Origin: [Flexibacter] sp. ATCC 35208 | GTDB taxonomy: Bacteria > Bacteroidota > Bacteroidia > Chitinophagales > Chitinophagaceae | Assembly: GCF_001975825.1 (NCBI RefSeq) | Contig: NZ_MTKN01000065.1 | Coordinates: forward strand, 1 to 47,747 | DNA length: 47,747 nt | Reading direction: 5' to 3' | Part shown: positions 1 to 9,100 of the stretch, piece by piece | Layout of the letters: each line of letters opens with the position of its first letter | Position numbering within the stretch: the first letter of the stretch is position 1 | The notes under the pieces: model-generated | Told to the model about the DNA's origin: nothing | Database searches by the model: none | Seen by the model: the letters and a program-made list of their open reading frames with translations, nothing else | Made by a program: the position numbers and the translations under genes

Positions 1-419
1 ATTTTAAACATGTTCTTAGTACTTCATGTTGTAGATAGTTAATTATCAATATTCTTGATTTTCCCTTCTAGTAAGGCATCTAAAGCCCTCATTTGATGCT
101 AAATCACCATTTTCAATTCCCCTACAGCCCTGGACCATCTATACCCTTCATAAAATGGCGTTCCCACCGGTGGACTAATATAATGATGGATTTAAATCTC
201 ATTCAAAATTCCGACAGTCGCGCATCAACTACATTGAGAAGAATCTTACTGTGGCCCCTGCAGATCGCAAATTCGGCTTTGGACCGGCCAGCCCTCCTGA
301 TCTTATCATTTGTAGCAGCTATTCAATCATTAAAAACAACGACATACCTTAATACTCCTAAAAGCTTGCAGGACTCAAAAAAGTTTTTTATATTACTTGA
401 CCACCTTAAATAAATATCA
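1..419. other. Leading stretch without a convincing gene
   Basis: I see no recognisable gene before the metallopeptidase gene at 420. A plus-strand frame is open from 93 to 413 (106 codons, with an inner ATG at 184). Its product has no domain, signal peptide or motif that I recognise. It ends six bases before the next start, so a small leader gene of the downstream operon cannot be excluded, but the composition looks more like chance. The promoter of the three-gene operon should lie here. I could not identify a clear Bacteroidota -33/-7 pair. Confidence 0.4.
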
Positions 420-2543
420 ATGCCTGCTCTGCAATCCAAACTAACTAAGCTGAGTAAACCCTCTGTCCGTAAACTAAGAGCCTATGCATTTGATCCCTCT
501 CTCTCTCTTACGACAGATATGGTTGATATGAACATAATTACTTATAAAGTGGAGTGGGAGGATCTGGATCCTGCCGATCCCCCTGCTCCATCGCCAGAAA
601 CTGACATGAGCGTCAAGCCGGTACCTGGCTATAAGTTAAAGATCAAAACCAATACCTCAGAAACTGCATCGTTCTATAAAACTGTTCCTGCGGGGGAATA
701 TATTGAGATCATTGATTATGATCCTGCTTCTGCTTATTTTTACTCCCCTGTCGACCTTAATGATCCTTTCCTACTGGCACAGGACGGCCTAAATCCCAGT
801 GTAAGTAACCCGCAATTCCACCAGCAAATGGTTTACGCTGTCGTAATGACCACAATTAAAAACTTTGAGAGAGCCCTTGGCCGAAAGATACAATGGTCGC
901 CTCACCTTATTTTGAACAAGGACAAGCCTGGAAAGATAGACGAAGATTTTGTGGAGAGACTGCGGATTTACCCACATGCTTTGAGGCAGGCGAACGCTTA
1001 TTATAACCCTTACAAGAAAAGCCTGTTATTCGGATATTTCCCAGCCAAGCCAGCCAATATCCAGTTACAATTGCCCGGGGGAACAGTGTTCACATGCCTT
1101 AGCCATGACATTATTGCCCATGAGACCACGCATGCAATACTTGATGGCCTCCGTCAGCGTTTCATTGAGGACACCCACCCGGATACCAGGGCATTCCATG
1201 AAGCCTTTGCAGACTTGGTAGCACTTTTTCAACATTTTAGTTTTCCCGAAGTGCTAAGGCACCAAATATCCCGCACAAGGGGTGACCTGGCATCCCAAAA
1301 CCTGCTTGGCCAACTCGCCCAGCAGTTTGGGAAAGCGTTAGGGGGCTACAGCAGCCTGCGTGATGCCATCGGCCATAATGACCCGGATACAGGAGAGTGG
1401 ATAGCTAATAAGCCGGACCCCGATGACTATGTGACAAAAATGGAATTTCATGACCGGGGAGCCATTCTCGTAGCGGCCATTTTTGACGCCTTCCTTACGA
1501 TTTATAAACAGCGCATAAGAATATACCTTCGTGTGGCCTCAGACGGCTCGGGTATTTTGCGGGAAGGTGAGTTACACCCTGATATGGTAGAATTGCTCTC
1601 CGCTACTGCGGCCGATACAGCTTCGCGGGTACTGCGCATCTGTGTCAGGGCACTGGATTATTGCCCGCCCGTAGATATTAATTTTGGCGATTATCTAAGA
1701 GCCATTATTACCGCTGATGCCGATATGGTGCCCTATGATGAAAAAAATTACAGAGTTGCCTTTATTGAAGCTTTTCAAAAAAGAGGGATTTACCCCATTG
1801 GCGTTAAAACAATGTCAGTTGAATCACTCATTTACGAACCGTTCCCTGAATTAAACCTTATAGATAGTAATAAAGAGATATTCATTGAGTTCCTAAGACG
1901 ATTTAAGGAAGCTATTGCGTATGAAACCGACAGAGAAACAATCTTTAATAAGACGAAAGAATTTATTGCAGGCGGCCCGGATGCCCATATGGGGCTCTAT
2001 TCACGAATTAACCAAAAATTCATTATGTCCAATTCTGGCGACCGTTTCGGGGAACTTTCAGGCTTGCTTTTTCCTATGAACCAAGCCGATTGCGATAAAA
2101 TGGGGCTAAACTATTCGGCCAGATCACAAACGGCTACTTATGCTGTAGATAATCTTTGGCTTGCCAGCCGAATCACCCCGGCTGATACGAATGTAAATCA
2201 TGTCATTGTTACCCTGGTCCAAAAAAGAGGGATCATAGCTGCCGTAAATGAAGACGACGTGTTTTCTATCACAGGTTATTTTAATCCTTCTAAAGACGTC
2301 CCTCCTAATGGTTTTGTCTTCAGGGGCGGCTGCACGCTGATATTTGACCTTGATAAACTTGAACTAAAATATGCTGTAAAAAAAGATATTGACGATGTGG
2401 GGAGGATTGAGCAGCAATTCAGATATACCAATGATCTTGACGGCAAAAAAGGCGAAGTGTATTTTAGTAATGAAACGCTCGCTGCGTTGTCAGGACCATT
2501 TGCTTTTATGCATTCTTTTAACCATCAACTCGGAGAAGCATGA
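420..2543 (+). CDS. Gluzincin-like zinc metallopeptidase domain protein, first gene of a three-gene cassette
   Basis: The protein has 707 residues and no signal peptide or membrane segment, so it should be cytosolic. A zinc-peptidase motif HETTH lies at residues 234-238, followed by FHEAFADLVALF with a Glu at 261. That is the place of the third zinc ligand in thermolysin-type gluzincins (HExxH, about 20 residues, then Glu). A later segment, FHDRGAILVAAIF with His 344, resembles the helix that carries the second active-site His in that clan. The N-terminal 150 residues and everything after about residue 450 match nothing I recognise; the C-terminal part could be a sensing or substrate domain. 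The stop overlaps the start of the MBL gene (ATGA), which argues for translational coupling. Peptidase activity is inferred from the motifs; the exact family is unknown to me. Confidence 0.72.
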   Translation: MPALQSKLTKLSKPSVRKLRAYAFDPSLSLTTDMVDMNIITYKVEWEDLDPADPPAPSPETDMSVKPVPGYKLKIKTNTSETASFYKTVPAGEYIEIIDYDPASAYFYSPVDLNDPFLLAQDGLNPSVSNPQFHQQMVYAVVMTTIKNFERALGRKIQWSPHLILNKDKPGKIDEDFVERLRIYPHALRQANAYYNPYKKSLLFGYFPAKPANIQLQLPGGTVFTCLSHDIIAHETTHAILDGLRQRFIEDTHPDTRAFHEAFADLVALFQHFSFPEVLRHQISRTRGDLASQNLLGQLAQQFGKALGGYSSLRDAIGHNDPDTGEWIANKPDPDDYVTKMEFHDRGAILVAAIFDAFLTIYKQRIRIYLRVASDGSGILREGELHPDMVELLSATAADTASRVLRICVRALDYCPPVDINFGDYLRAIITADADMVPYDEKNYRVAFIEAFQKRGIYPIGVKTMSVESLIYEPFPELNLIDSNKEIFIEFLRRFKEAIAYETDRETIFNKTKEFIAGGPDAHMGLYSRINQKFIMSNSGDRFGELSGLLFPMNQADCDKMGLNYSARSQTATYAVDNLWLASRITPADTNVNHVIVTLVQKRGIIAAVNEDDVFSITGYFNPSKDVPPNGFVFRGGCTLIFDLDKLELKYAVKKDIDDVGRIEQQFRYTNDLDGKKGEVYFSNETLAALSGPFAFMHSFNHQLGEA

Positions 2544-4075
2544 AAAACATCGATTCCATTAAAGTCCGCATGTACCGCCACGGTTTTGGTGATTGTTTCC
2601 TGCTTCGTTTTTTTGTAGGAGCGCAACGCAAATGCAGCCTGCTGATTGACTGCGGGTTAAAACTCAATGATAAAGTCGAGGGGGTATCACTGATAAATGT
2701 ACGAGATGATATTTCAAAAGCTCTACTGGGCAAGAGCCGAAAAACCGCCCCCCACCTGGATATACTTGCTGTCACGCACGAACACTGGGATCATGTGTCG
2801 GGTTTTCATCCACGTGAAAAACTCTTTGATAATTTTGGAATTGGCGAACTCTGGATGGCGTGGACAGAGGACCCGGATGATGTTGACGCGAAAATTTTAA
2901 ATAATGGTCTTTTAAAAAGAGTCAAAGCATTGAAAATTGCTGCCGACAGGCTGAAAGAATGCAATACTTCGAAGGCGGAATTTTACAAACAGCAGGTTGG
3001 AGGAGAGGGTATTATGGCAGCGAGACGGGCTTACACAGAATCACTTGAAGCTGTGATGGGTTTCCTGGGACCTGTCGCGCTTACTAAAACAACAGCTGGA
3101 GGCATAAAAGTAAAGGAGAAATATAAAATAAGCCAGGACACACAGGATGCCATGGATAATATCCGAGTATTGGCCAATAAAGCGGGTGCAGGAATCAGGT
3201 ATATGTCCCCCGGCAAAGTTGTAATTGACCAGCAGAAGCTGCCCGGCATCCGTATATATGTGCTTGGACCGCCTAAAAATAAGTTGCTCAATAAGGCTGC
3301 TCCTTCCAGCGGTGTTAAAAAGGAAGTGTATTTCGGGGATAGCTCACTGGCTGGATTTGTGGAGGGCGTGATCGCGGGTAAGGAAAGGGAAACTGGAAAT
3401 CCTGGCGATACCTCTGCAGATAATGGCAGGCCGTTTGGCACGGTAACATGCATGACTGCTATTGAGGCCCAGGCTCAGCAATATTTAAAGAATTCTTACT
3501 TTCATGCCTGGGAAGCCTACCGAACAATCGATGACGACTGGCTGGATATGGCCGGTGCTCTCGCGATGCAAATGGACACCGATACCAACAACACGAGCCT
3601 TGCGCTGGCTATTGAGTTTATTGAGAGCGGCAAGGTACTGCTTTTCCCAGGTGACGCGCAGGTAGGTAACTGGTTGAGTTGGCACGAACTTGAATGGGAG
3701 ATTGAGCATAATGGCAATAAAGAAAAACTCAATGCAGCATCTTTGCTTGAGCGTACAGTTTGCTACAAAGCAGGGCATCATTCCAGCCATAATGCAACCC
3801 TGAAGGCGAAGGGGCTGGAGCTGATGACAAGCCCGGATCTCGTCGCATTGGTACCTGAAAAAGAGAAACAATATAACGGTATTCCTTTTAAGCCATTATT
3901 AACTAAGTTAAAGCAAAAAACAAAGGGAAGGCTTGTTGTTTCGGCAGACAAGAATTACCCAGCAGAAAATGTGCTAATAAAAAAGCCAGATGCCCTTAGT
4001 ACAAAAGAGTGGACTGTGTTTAAAGAAAATATAGACATTACTAAATTGTTTGTAGAGTTAACTGTACGAACCTAA
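2540..4075 (+). CDS. Metallo-beta-lactamase-fold hydrolase (ComEC/Rec2-like MBL domain)
   Basis: This 511-residue protein has no signal peptide. The N-terminus MYRHGFGDCFLL followed by LLIDCG is typical of the ComEC-type branch of MBL-fold proteins. The metal-binding motif THEHWDHV is at residues 79-86 (HxHxDH). Further ligands fit FPGDAQ in the middle and GHHSSHNA in the C-terminal third, followed by the usual strand-rich closing segment. Such domains act as nucleases or phosphodiesterases in the DNA-related members, but the substrate cannot be read from sequence. A long insert between the first His motif and the Asp motif, about residues 120-350, makes it larger than a bare MBL domain. It overlaps the peptidase gene by four bases and is followed after 23 bases by the helicase gene, so the three are probably one transcript. 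Confidence 0.8.
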   Translation: MKNIDSIKVRMYRHGFGDCFLLRFFVGAQRKCSLLIDCGLKLNDKVEGVSLINVRDDISKALLGKSRKTAPHLDILAVTHEHWDHVSGFHPREKLFDNFGIGELWMAWTEDPDDVDAKILNNGLLKRVKALKIAADRLKECNTSKAEFYKQQVGGEGIMAARRAYTESLEAVMGFLGPVALTKTTAGGIKVKEKYKISQDTQDAMDNIRVLANKAGAGIRYMSPGKVVIDQQKLPGIRIYVLGPPKNKLLNKAAPSSGVKKEVYFGDSSLAGFVEGVIAGKERETGNPGDTSADNGRPFGTVTCMTAIEAQAQQYLKNSYFHAWEAYRTIDDDWLDMAGALAMQMDTDTNNTSLALAIEFIESGKVLLFPGDAQVGNWLSWHELEWEIEHNGNKEKLNAASLLERTVCYKAGHHSSHNATLKAKGLELMTSPDLVALVPEKEKQYNGIPFKPLLTKLKQKTKGRLVVSADKNYPAENVLIKKPDALSTKEWTVFKENIDITKLFVELTVRT

Positions 4076-4098
4076 CAACCCCTTTTTTTGTCATCAGC

Positions 4099-7000
4099 AT
4101 GAGCATATCATACCAGGAAAAAGCATTTCAATCTCTTAGGGATTACCAACAGGAGGCAGTTTATAGCTGTATTAAATATTGTGATAAATATAAAGATGCC
4201 CGTGCGATGGCCAAAAACGAGTTGAAGACCGGGCTTGTTGCAATGCCTACAGGGAGTGGTAAATCAGCTATTATTGCCTTCCTCTCCGTATATTATGAGC
4301 AAATCAAAGGATTGGTACTTGTTGTAAGCCCTAGGATTGCTGTGACCGAACAATTGAAAACAGAGATTGGTGGGAAGGAGAATGCGGAAGGGCAGAATTT
4401 CTTTGTTAGAAAAAAGCAAATACACCTTCCAGAAGAGCTACCCAAAAAAGTATTTCTCTATGACAAGCCAATTGACGCATATCCCGAAAACGGGGTTGTT
4501 TTAGTCGCGACAATCCAGAAAATAGACTACTTAAAAAGGGAGAAGACAGACGAGTATCAAGCTTTGCTAAGGGAAGCAGAGCTAGTAATTTTTGATGAGG
4601 GGCACTACGAACCTGCTGAATCATGGAGCGATACTATCAGGGAATTTAAATGTCCAAGAATCATATTTTCAGCCACTCCGTTTCGCAATGACTTTAAGCA
4701 GTTCGATATTGACTGGCCGCTTGCTCATTTTATCAGCTATGACACTTTGTTGGCGCAAAATTACCTGCGAAAGGTTGTTTTTGTTCAAAAAGGCCCCTCG
4801 CTCTCCATACCTATATTTGTCGATAGTATTTTGGAAGAGTATAATCAAGCGTTTGAAAAAGCCAAGAGCCGAACGCCAAAGCTCATTATCAATTGTGACA
4901 ACCCGGATTCGATAAAGCGGCTGGCAAAAGAATTTTACAAACGAGGTTATGATTGTATTGCGATACATGAAACATTTGAAGATTCAAAAAGAAAGAAGGG
5001 CCAAAAAAGAAAGTTAAAGGACAATTTTTACCACAGGGTTCCGGGTGAACCCGAAAAAGAACTTGCCTTTATTTGGATACATCAATATAAACTACTAGAG
5101 GGAATTGATGACCCTTCTTTTCAGATGCTGGCTATATTTGAACCTTTGAGGAATACGCGATCCCTAATCCAGCAAATCGGCAGGATTATACGAAATCCCC
5201 GACAATTAGACGAGCCAGCTTATGTATTTAACTGGACGGGCGTTGATCTTGAAAAGGACTGGAAAGACTTCCTGGAACTGGATAAAACCGGGGCGTTAAT
5301 TAAGGCGTTTAACAGAGAAGTGTTTGAAAAGTTTAACAGCTCTCTTGAGATGAAAGCTTATGTTGACAAGCGATTTAGGGGGAAATTTAATCCCGGAGCT
5401 TTTAATAGCTGGTCTCAAAAACAGGTGTTTGAAAATATCAAATTACCACTAAAAGTAAACTTGCTGCAAAAGCTACCCAGCTTTAAGCTTTCCGAATTTT
5501 CAACAGTATTGGAATTCGAATTTGAGGAAAGGGATCGTCTGTTTTATAAAAACGGTATAGACAGCAATGCCCTGTTATATTATTATTTTACTATCGCAAA
5601 CTCACCATTTCTCGGAGAGGAATATTTCCCCACCATTAGCCATGATATTTGCTTCATAAAAGAGTTTGCAGATTACATCGCTTTTTACGACAGTTCCGGC
5701 TCTTTGCCTATAGGGAGGGACGATTGTGGGATTGGCCTTGCGATTGAGCCAGCTCTATTAAAGAAAATATTTATCGAAGATGACACTACGGTTTTGCACC
5801 GTATCTATTTAAAAAATGCCAATATAGGTTCCAGGGACCCCAGGGACCACTCCTTTACGGGACCATCGATCGCCAACACCACTCCCTACTTGAATGATTT
5901 TTCACATTTTCTTGGTTCCGCTTTTGGATCATATATGGATAAAAAACCATTTAAAGATTACAAAAGTGATAAAAAAAAAGATATCCCGGCATTAAAGCCT
6001 GTACAATTAAGATCTTACCTGGGGTTTTCAAAAGGCAGAATAAGCCAGACTGAGGCCGGTTACCTGACTGCAGGAGAATATATCAAGTGGCTGGATTATT
6101 TAATGGCCCTTGTGCGGGACTCTGACCGCAGGTACAATAGCCTCTTTGATAGATATGCAATTCATTTGCCGGAAGTAACGCCTGAGGATATGATACCGGA
6201 AAATATCCTAATAGACTTATTTGATATAGAAAACGAATTTGATCTTGAATCGGGTGACGATTGGGATTCGATAATTCCTGACCGATGCCTGGAGATTGAG
6301 TATGTTCAACCCAATAAAAAAAAGCATCAATTTATTCTTCCCGTTAAAAACACAGAGGGCACCGCTATACAGCATACTGTATTTATTGAATTTAACATGG
6401 CGAGCAAGAAATTCAAGCTACAACTTGAAGACTCTTCAAAAGATGAAATATTGATATCTAAATCCAATCAAAAAGCTGCCGGGCTTCTAAGTGTTTTGAA
6501 TAGGAAGCAATCATTTAGGATACTCGCATCATCCCATAACCTGTATGCCAATGGCCATTTCTACCGGCCGGTTTTAAAATATGGAAAAGGCTTTGAACTT
6601 AAAAGTTTCCCGTTAACAAACATTCTTATCGGAGCCACAGTGTTGAGCTTGTTGCACTCAGAGAAAGGGAAAAAGGCAAAACCCGATGGAACCGGCTGGG
6701 ACCCTTCTTGCCTATTTGGATTGATTGATAACCTTGGAGTGCATGTAGATGGCACAAAAACCGAGATGGCTGTTCATTTCGACGACACAGAATTATTGGT
6801 CTGTGATGACCTAGGTACTGAGATTGCCGACTTCATACTTCTTCACAATGGGAAGTTGGTTTTAATACATGTCAAAGGCATTGGTAACGATCCTGCCAAA
6901 ACTTCTTCTCTTTATGGAGCTTCCAAAATCAGCGAAGTTTGTAACCAGGCAGTAAAGAACCTTCATTATATCAGTATGTTCGACAGGACGGCACCGAAGC

Positions 7001-7341
7001 ATCTTGACCGGTTAGAAAAACCCTATAAATTTGTGAATACCAAGCAGGGTATCGATTTGACTGTAAATACGCGGTTACGGTATTTTAACAAAACGCGGAA
7101 TTTGCAAAAAGCCGACTCAAAAAAGGTTTGGCAGAAAATTGAAGAGGTTAAATATAATGCGTCCGCTGAACGGGAGGTTTGGTTAGTAATGGGAAAGCTT
7201 TTCTCAAGAAATCGTTTTTTAGGAGAAATGGCCAAAGGAAAACCTGCCCCAGAAGCTATACAGGCTGGGCTTATTCTTCAAAACACGCTAGCCGCTGTTG
7301 GCTCATTGGGCGCGCAATTAAAAGTGTTTTGTAGCCCCTAA
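4099..7341 (+). CDS. DEAD/DEAH-type SF2 helicase with a C-terminal restriction-nuclease-like domain
   Basis: This is a 1080-residue cytosolic SF2 ATPase. A Q-motif-like start (RDYQQEAV) precedes Walker A PTGSGKS (residues 50-56), motif II DEGH (166-169), motif III SAT (191-193) and motif VI QQIGRIIR (358-365). It therefore has both RecA-like lobes, of the type III restriction/UvrB-like style. About 500 residues of unrecognised middle region follow. Near the end, E908-I-A-D911-F is followed by the strand LVLIHVKG with H924 and K926. This resembles a PD-(D/E)xK nuclease core in which His replaces the usual Glu or Gln of the ExK motif. Genes coding such helicase-nuclease fusions are common in phage defence and restriction. 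The product is probably a DNA translocase that feeds DNA to a nuclease, working with the upstream MBL protein and peptidase. The nuclease assignment is tentative. Confidence 0.82.
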   Translation: MSISYQEKAFQSLRDYQQEAVYSCIKYCDKYKDARAMAKNELKTGLVAMPTGSGKSAIIAFLSVYYEQIKGLVLVVSPRIAVTEQLKTEIGGKENAEGQNFFVRKKQIHLPEELPKKVFLYDKPIDAYPENGVVLVATIQKIDYLKREKTDEYQALLREAELVIFDEGHYEPAESWSDTIREFKCPRIIFSATPFRNDFKQFDIDWPLAHFISYDTLLAQNYLRKVVFVQKGPSLSIPIFVDSILEEYNQAFEKAKSRTPKLIINCDNPDSIKRLAKEFYKRGYDCIAIHETFEDSKRKKGQKRKLKDNFYHRVPGEPEKELAFIWIHQYKLLEGIDDPSFQMLAIFEPLRNTRSLIQQIGRIIRNPRQLDEPAYVFNWTGVDLEKDWKDFLELDKTGALIKAFNREVFEKFNSSLEMKAYVDKRFRGKFNPGAFNSWSQKQVFENIKLPLKVNLLQKLPSFKLSEFSTVLEFEFEERDRLFYKNGIDSNALLYYYFTIANSPFLGEEYFPTISHDICFIKEFADYIAFYDSSGSLPIGRDDCGIGLAIEPALLKKIFIEDDTTVLHRIYLKNANIGSRDPRDHSFTGPSIANTTPYLNDFSHFLGSAFGSYMDKKPFKDYKSDKKKDIPALKPVQLRSYLGFSKGRISQTEAGYLTAGEYIKWLDYLMALVRDSDRRYNSLFDRYAIHLPEVTPEDMIPENILIDLFDIENEFDLESGDDWDSIIPDRCLEIEYVQPNKKKHQFILPVKNTEGTAIQHTVFIEFNMASKKFKLQLEDSSKDEILISKSNQKAAGLLSVLNRKQSFRILASSHNLYANGHFYRPVLKYGKGFELKSFPLTNILIGATVLSLLHSEKGKKAKPDGTGWDPSCLFGLIDNLGVHVDGTKTEMAVHFDDTELLVCDDLGTEIADFILLHNGKLVLIHVKGIGNDPAKTSSLYGASKISEVCNQAVKNLHYISMFDRTAPKHLDRLEKPYKFVNTKQGIDLTVNTRLRYFNKTRNLQKADSKKVWQKIEEVKYNASAEREVWLVMGKLFSRNRFLGEMAKGKPAPEAIQAGLILQNTLAAVGSLGAQLKVFCSP

Positions 7342-7779
7342 AGTATATTTAATAGTTGCAAATTGCCTTCAAAGAATTACTGGCATAGGCACATATACTA
7401 AGTTCCAGAGTAAATACATCATGTTGGCAAGTACTGTTATTTGGTGGTTATGATTTCAGTTTCGTGCTGACTCGCATTTTGGACTACTGCAATACTGGGA
7501 TTCATCGTTTTACTTTATTTTTTGCATGGAATTGCAGAATCTTGTAGTCCTAAATAAGATAGTATAACAGTTGGCTAACCCTGAATTATTATGGACAAAA
7601 TTTAGAATTGAGTAGTATAAAAAACTGCTAAATAGGTACCCTAACAGCATCATTGAAAAAATTTCAATTTGACAGCATTTACAATAATATTCTTATCTTC
7701 ATTTAGACAGGTGAAAAAGAGCTAAAAAGCGCTTAACAGGCTCACTTCCCCGCTCTCTAAAAGCACCGACACCAATTCG

Positions 7780-7841
7780 ACATTCCGCGACTGTAAGGTA
7801 TTAATAACCAGACAGATATTATTCCAGTTCTGGGCACAAAG
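7780..7841 (+). repeat. Repeat copy A (divergent tRNA-3'-end-like element)
   Basis: This is the most divergent of six same-strand copies. AATTCGACATTCCGCGACTG near 7782 corresponds to the GGTTCGA...CCGCTACTG core. The tail TTCTGGGCAC (7829-7838) matches the tails of copies C and D but is separated from the core by about 40 extra bases. The hairpin follows at once, as in copies C to F. Confidence 0.4.
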
Positions 7842-7880
7842 AAGGCAAGACCCGCTCATAGAGCGGGTCTTGCCTTTTTA
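7842..7880 (+). terminator. Rho-independent terminator after repeat copy A
   Basis: A perfect 16-bp stem (7842-7857 pairs with 7861-7876) with a three-base loop is followed by a run of T on the plus strand. It would stop transcripts coming from the three-gene cassette and protect the next module. Confidence 0.85.
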
Positions 7881-8026
7881 CATGCATTTAACCTATAGCA
7901 TAACTCATTAATTTTCAACACCATTTCGGTTCGATCGAATACGAGACGATGATTTGCATAACAATGTAATTCTTCCGGAATTTCATAGAATTTACGAAGT
8001 TTGCTATTCATCAAAGCCTCAATACT

Positions 8027-8467
8027 TTGCATACAGCATTTGGTAACTTATTTCCGGAAATGGCTCAAAAGGAAACCAGAGTGATAACCGTCGTGGACCA
8101 GAAAATCACAGGGCTTCCTCGAGGAACTTATGCACTTCTCGAACTGTATTGCACCGATCTCGATTGTGATTGTCGAAATGTATATATTAACGTAGTTAAT
8201 CAAGCGTTCGATGCTCCCTTAGCTACAATCAGTTATGGTTGGGAGGAGCTTGCTTTTTATAAAGAATGGATGGGGGGCGATGATGAAATGCTTGCCGAAT
8301 TCAAAGGACCAGCATTAACAACTTTTGCCACTCAATCACAATTTGCCCAAAGATGGCTCGAAATTTTAACTGACATTCTCAATACTGACGTAGCGTATGT
8401 CAACCGGTTGCAACAACATTATCAACTGGTGAAAACCTCGATTAAAGACAAACAAATAAAAAAATGA
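8027..8467 (+). CDS. Uncharacterised protein coupled to a pRiA4b ORF-3-like gene
   Basis: The product is about 146 residues, soluble and without signal peptide. A cysteine cluster around CTDLDCDC could hold a metal. I do not recognise a named domain, but a partner of this kind next to a pRiA4b ORF-3-like gene suggests a joint function. The start is uncertain: 8027 is a TTG, the first ATG is 8060, and the frame stays open to a stop at 7967. The residues before ATG 8060 (FGNLFPEM) look protein-like, so the 5' end may be slightly truncated or use a rare start. Its stop overlaps the start of the following gene (ATGA), which indicates coupling. The repeat-flanked position, between copies A and B, marks the pair as one accessory module. 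Confidence 0.7.
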   Translation: MHTAFGNLFPEMAQKETRVITVVDQKITGLPRGTYALLELYCTDLDCDCRNVYINVVNQAFDAPLATISYGWEELAFYKEWMGGDDEMLAEFKGPALTTFATQSQFAQRWLEILTDILNTDVAYVNRLQQHYQLVKTSIKDKQIKK

Positions 8468-9030
8468 TCTACCAATTTCTTATTACATTAAAGGAAAGTG
8501 ATCCTTTAGTATGGAGAAGAATTGCCGTTCCCGCCGATTATACTTTATACAAATTACACATGGCTATTCAAGGTGCATTCGGCTGGGAAAACAGTCACCT
8601 GTTTCAGTTTTCCCAAACTGGATTTATGGATAAGATTTGTTATGGCTACCCTGGAGACGATATCGATCCAGAGGTCACAACTATTGATGCGCGAAAAACA
8701 AAGGTAAGCCGCATATTTAAAAAAGAAGGTCAAACATATTGCTATATCTATGATTTTGGAGATGGATGGGACCATCAGATTATCTTTGAAAAAACGCTTG
8801 CAGGAGATTTAAATGCTCCGTATTGTATCGATGGAAAAGGAGCATGCCCTCCAGAAGATGTTGGTGGTTTGTCCGGATATTACCAAATGGTGAAGATACT
8901 AAACAAAAAAAGTCATCCGGGAAAAGCCCAATATATTCAGTGGCTTGGTCTCGTCGACGGAGAAAAATGGAACGCAGAATTATGCAGTATAAGAGAAACT
9001 AACAAAAGACTTTTACTACTAGCAAAATGA
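8464..9030 (+). CDS. Plasmid pRiA4b ORF-3 family protein
   Basis: The 188-residue product carries the hallmarks of the pRiA4b ORF-3 (IS1096 TnpR-like) family. These are an N-terminal strand followed by PLVWRRIAVPADYTLYKLH, AIQGAFGWENSHLFQF, the signature YIYDFGDGWDHQI in the middle, and CPPEDVGG with the trailing Tyr. The length is near the family norm. The family spreads with plasmids, transposons and genomic islands; its biochemical role is not established, and the old recombinase label is not well supported. It overlaps the upstream small gene by four bases. The module ends at repeat copy B, 40 bases downstream. Confidence 0.88.
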   Translation: MIYQFLITLKESDPLVWRRIAVPADYTLYKLHMAIQGAFGWENSHLFQFSQTGFMDKICYGYPGDDIDPEVTTIDARKTKVSRIFKKEGQTYCYIYDFGDGWDHQIIFEKTLAGDLNAPYCIDGKGACPPEDVGGLSGYYQMVKILNKKSHPGKAQYIQWLGLVDGEKWNAELCSIRETNKRLLLLAK

Positions 9031-9068
9031 TAGATTACTGTTCATACAGCCTATTAATAATCAACATC

Positions 9069-9100
9069 AATTGGTTCGAAAACACGCCACTACCAAGTAC
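9069..9100 (+). repeat. Repeat copy B (tRNA-3'-end-like core)
   Basis: AATTGGTTCGAAAACACGCC then ACTACCAAGTAC matches copies D, E and F over the GGTTCGA core and the CNCTAC tail. The sequence that follows has only a decayed inverted repeat (9104-9145), so this copy has lost its hairpin. Confidence 0.6.

Larger units (their letters stand above)
7342..8026. other. Long intergenic region with a strong terminator and a degenerate repeat copy
   Basis: About 685 bases lie between the helicase gene and the next module. I found no convincing coding frame. A strong hairpin at 7842-7876 and a divergent copy of the tRNA-end-like repeat occupy the centre. The rest is AT-rich and shows nothing I can name. 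Confidence 0.6.

Noticed and set aside
93..413. Open frame of 106 codons before the metallopeptidase gene
   Set aside because: No recognisable domain or motif and unusual composition; another frame of the same stretch looks equally protein-like. Not strong enough to call a gene.
3031..3453. Long antisense frames, for example 3031-3453, 15572-16042, 23896-24369 and 38304-38780
   Set aside because: Each lies within a well-supported gene on the other strand and shows no family motif; they are shadows.
4099..7341. Helicase as HamB of Hachiman or as the Res subunit of a type III restriction system
   Set aside because: No HamA-like gene or methyltransferase gene lies next to it; the neighbours are an MBL protein and a peptidase instead.
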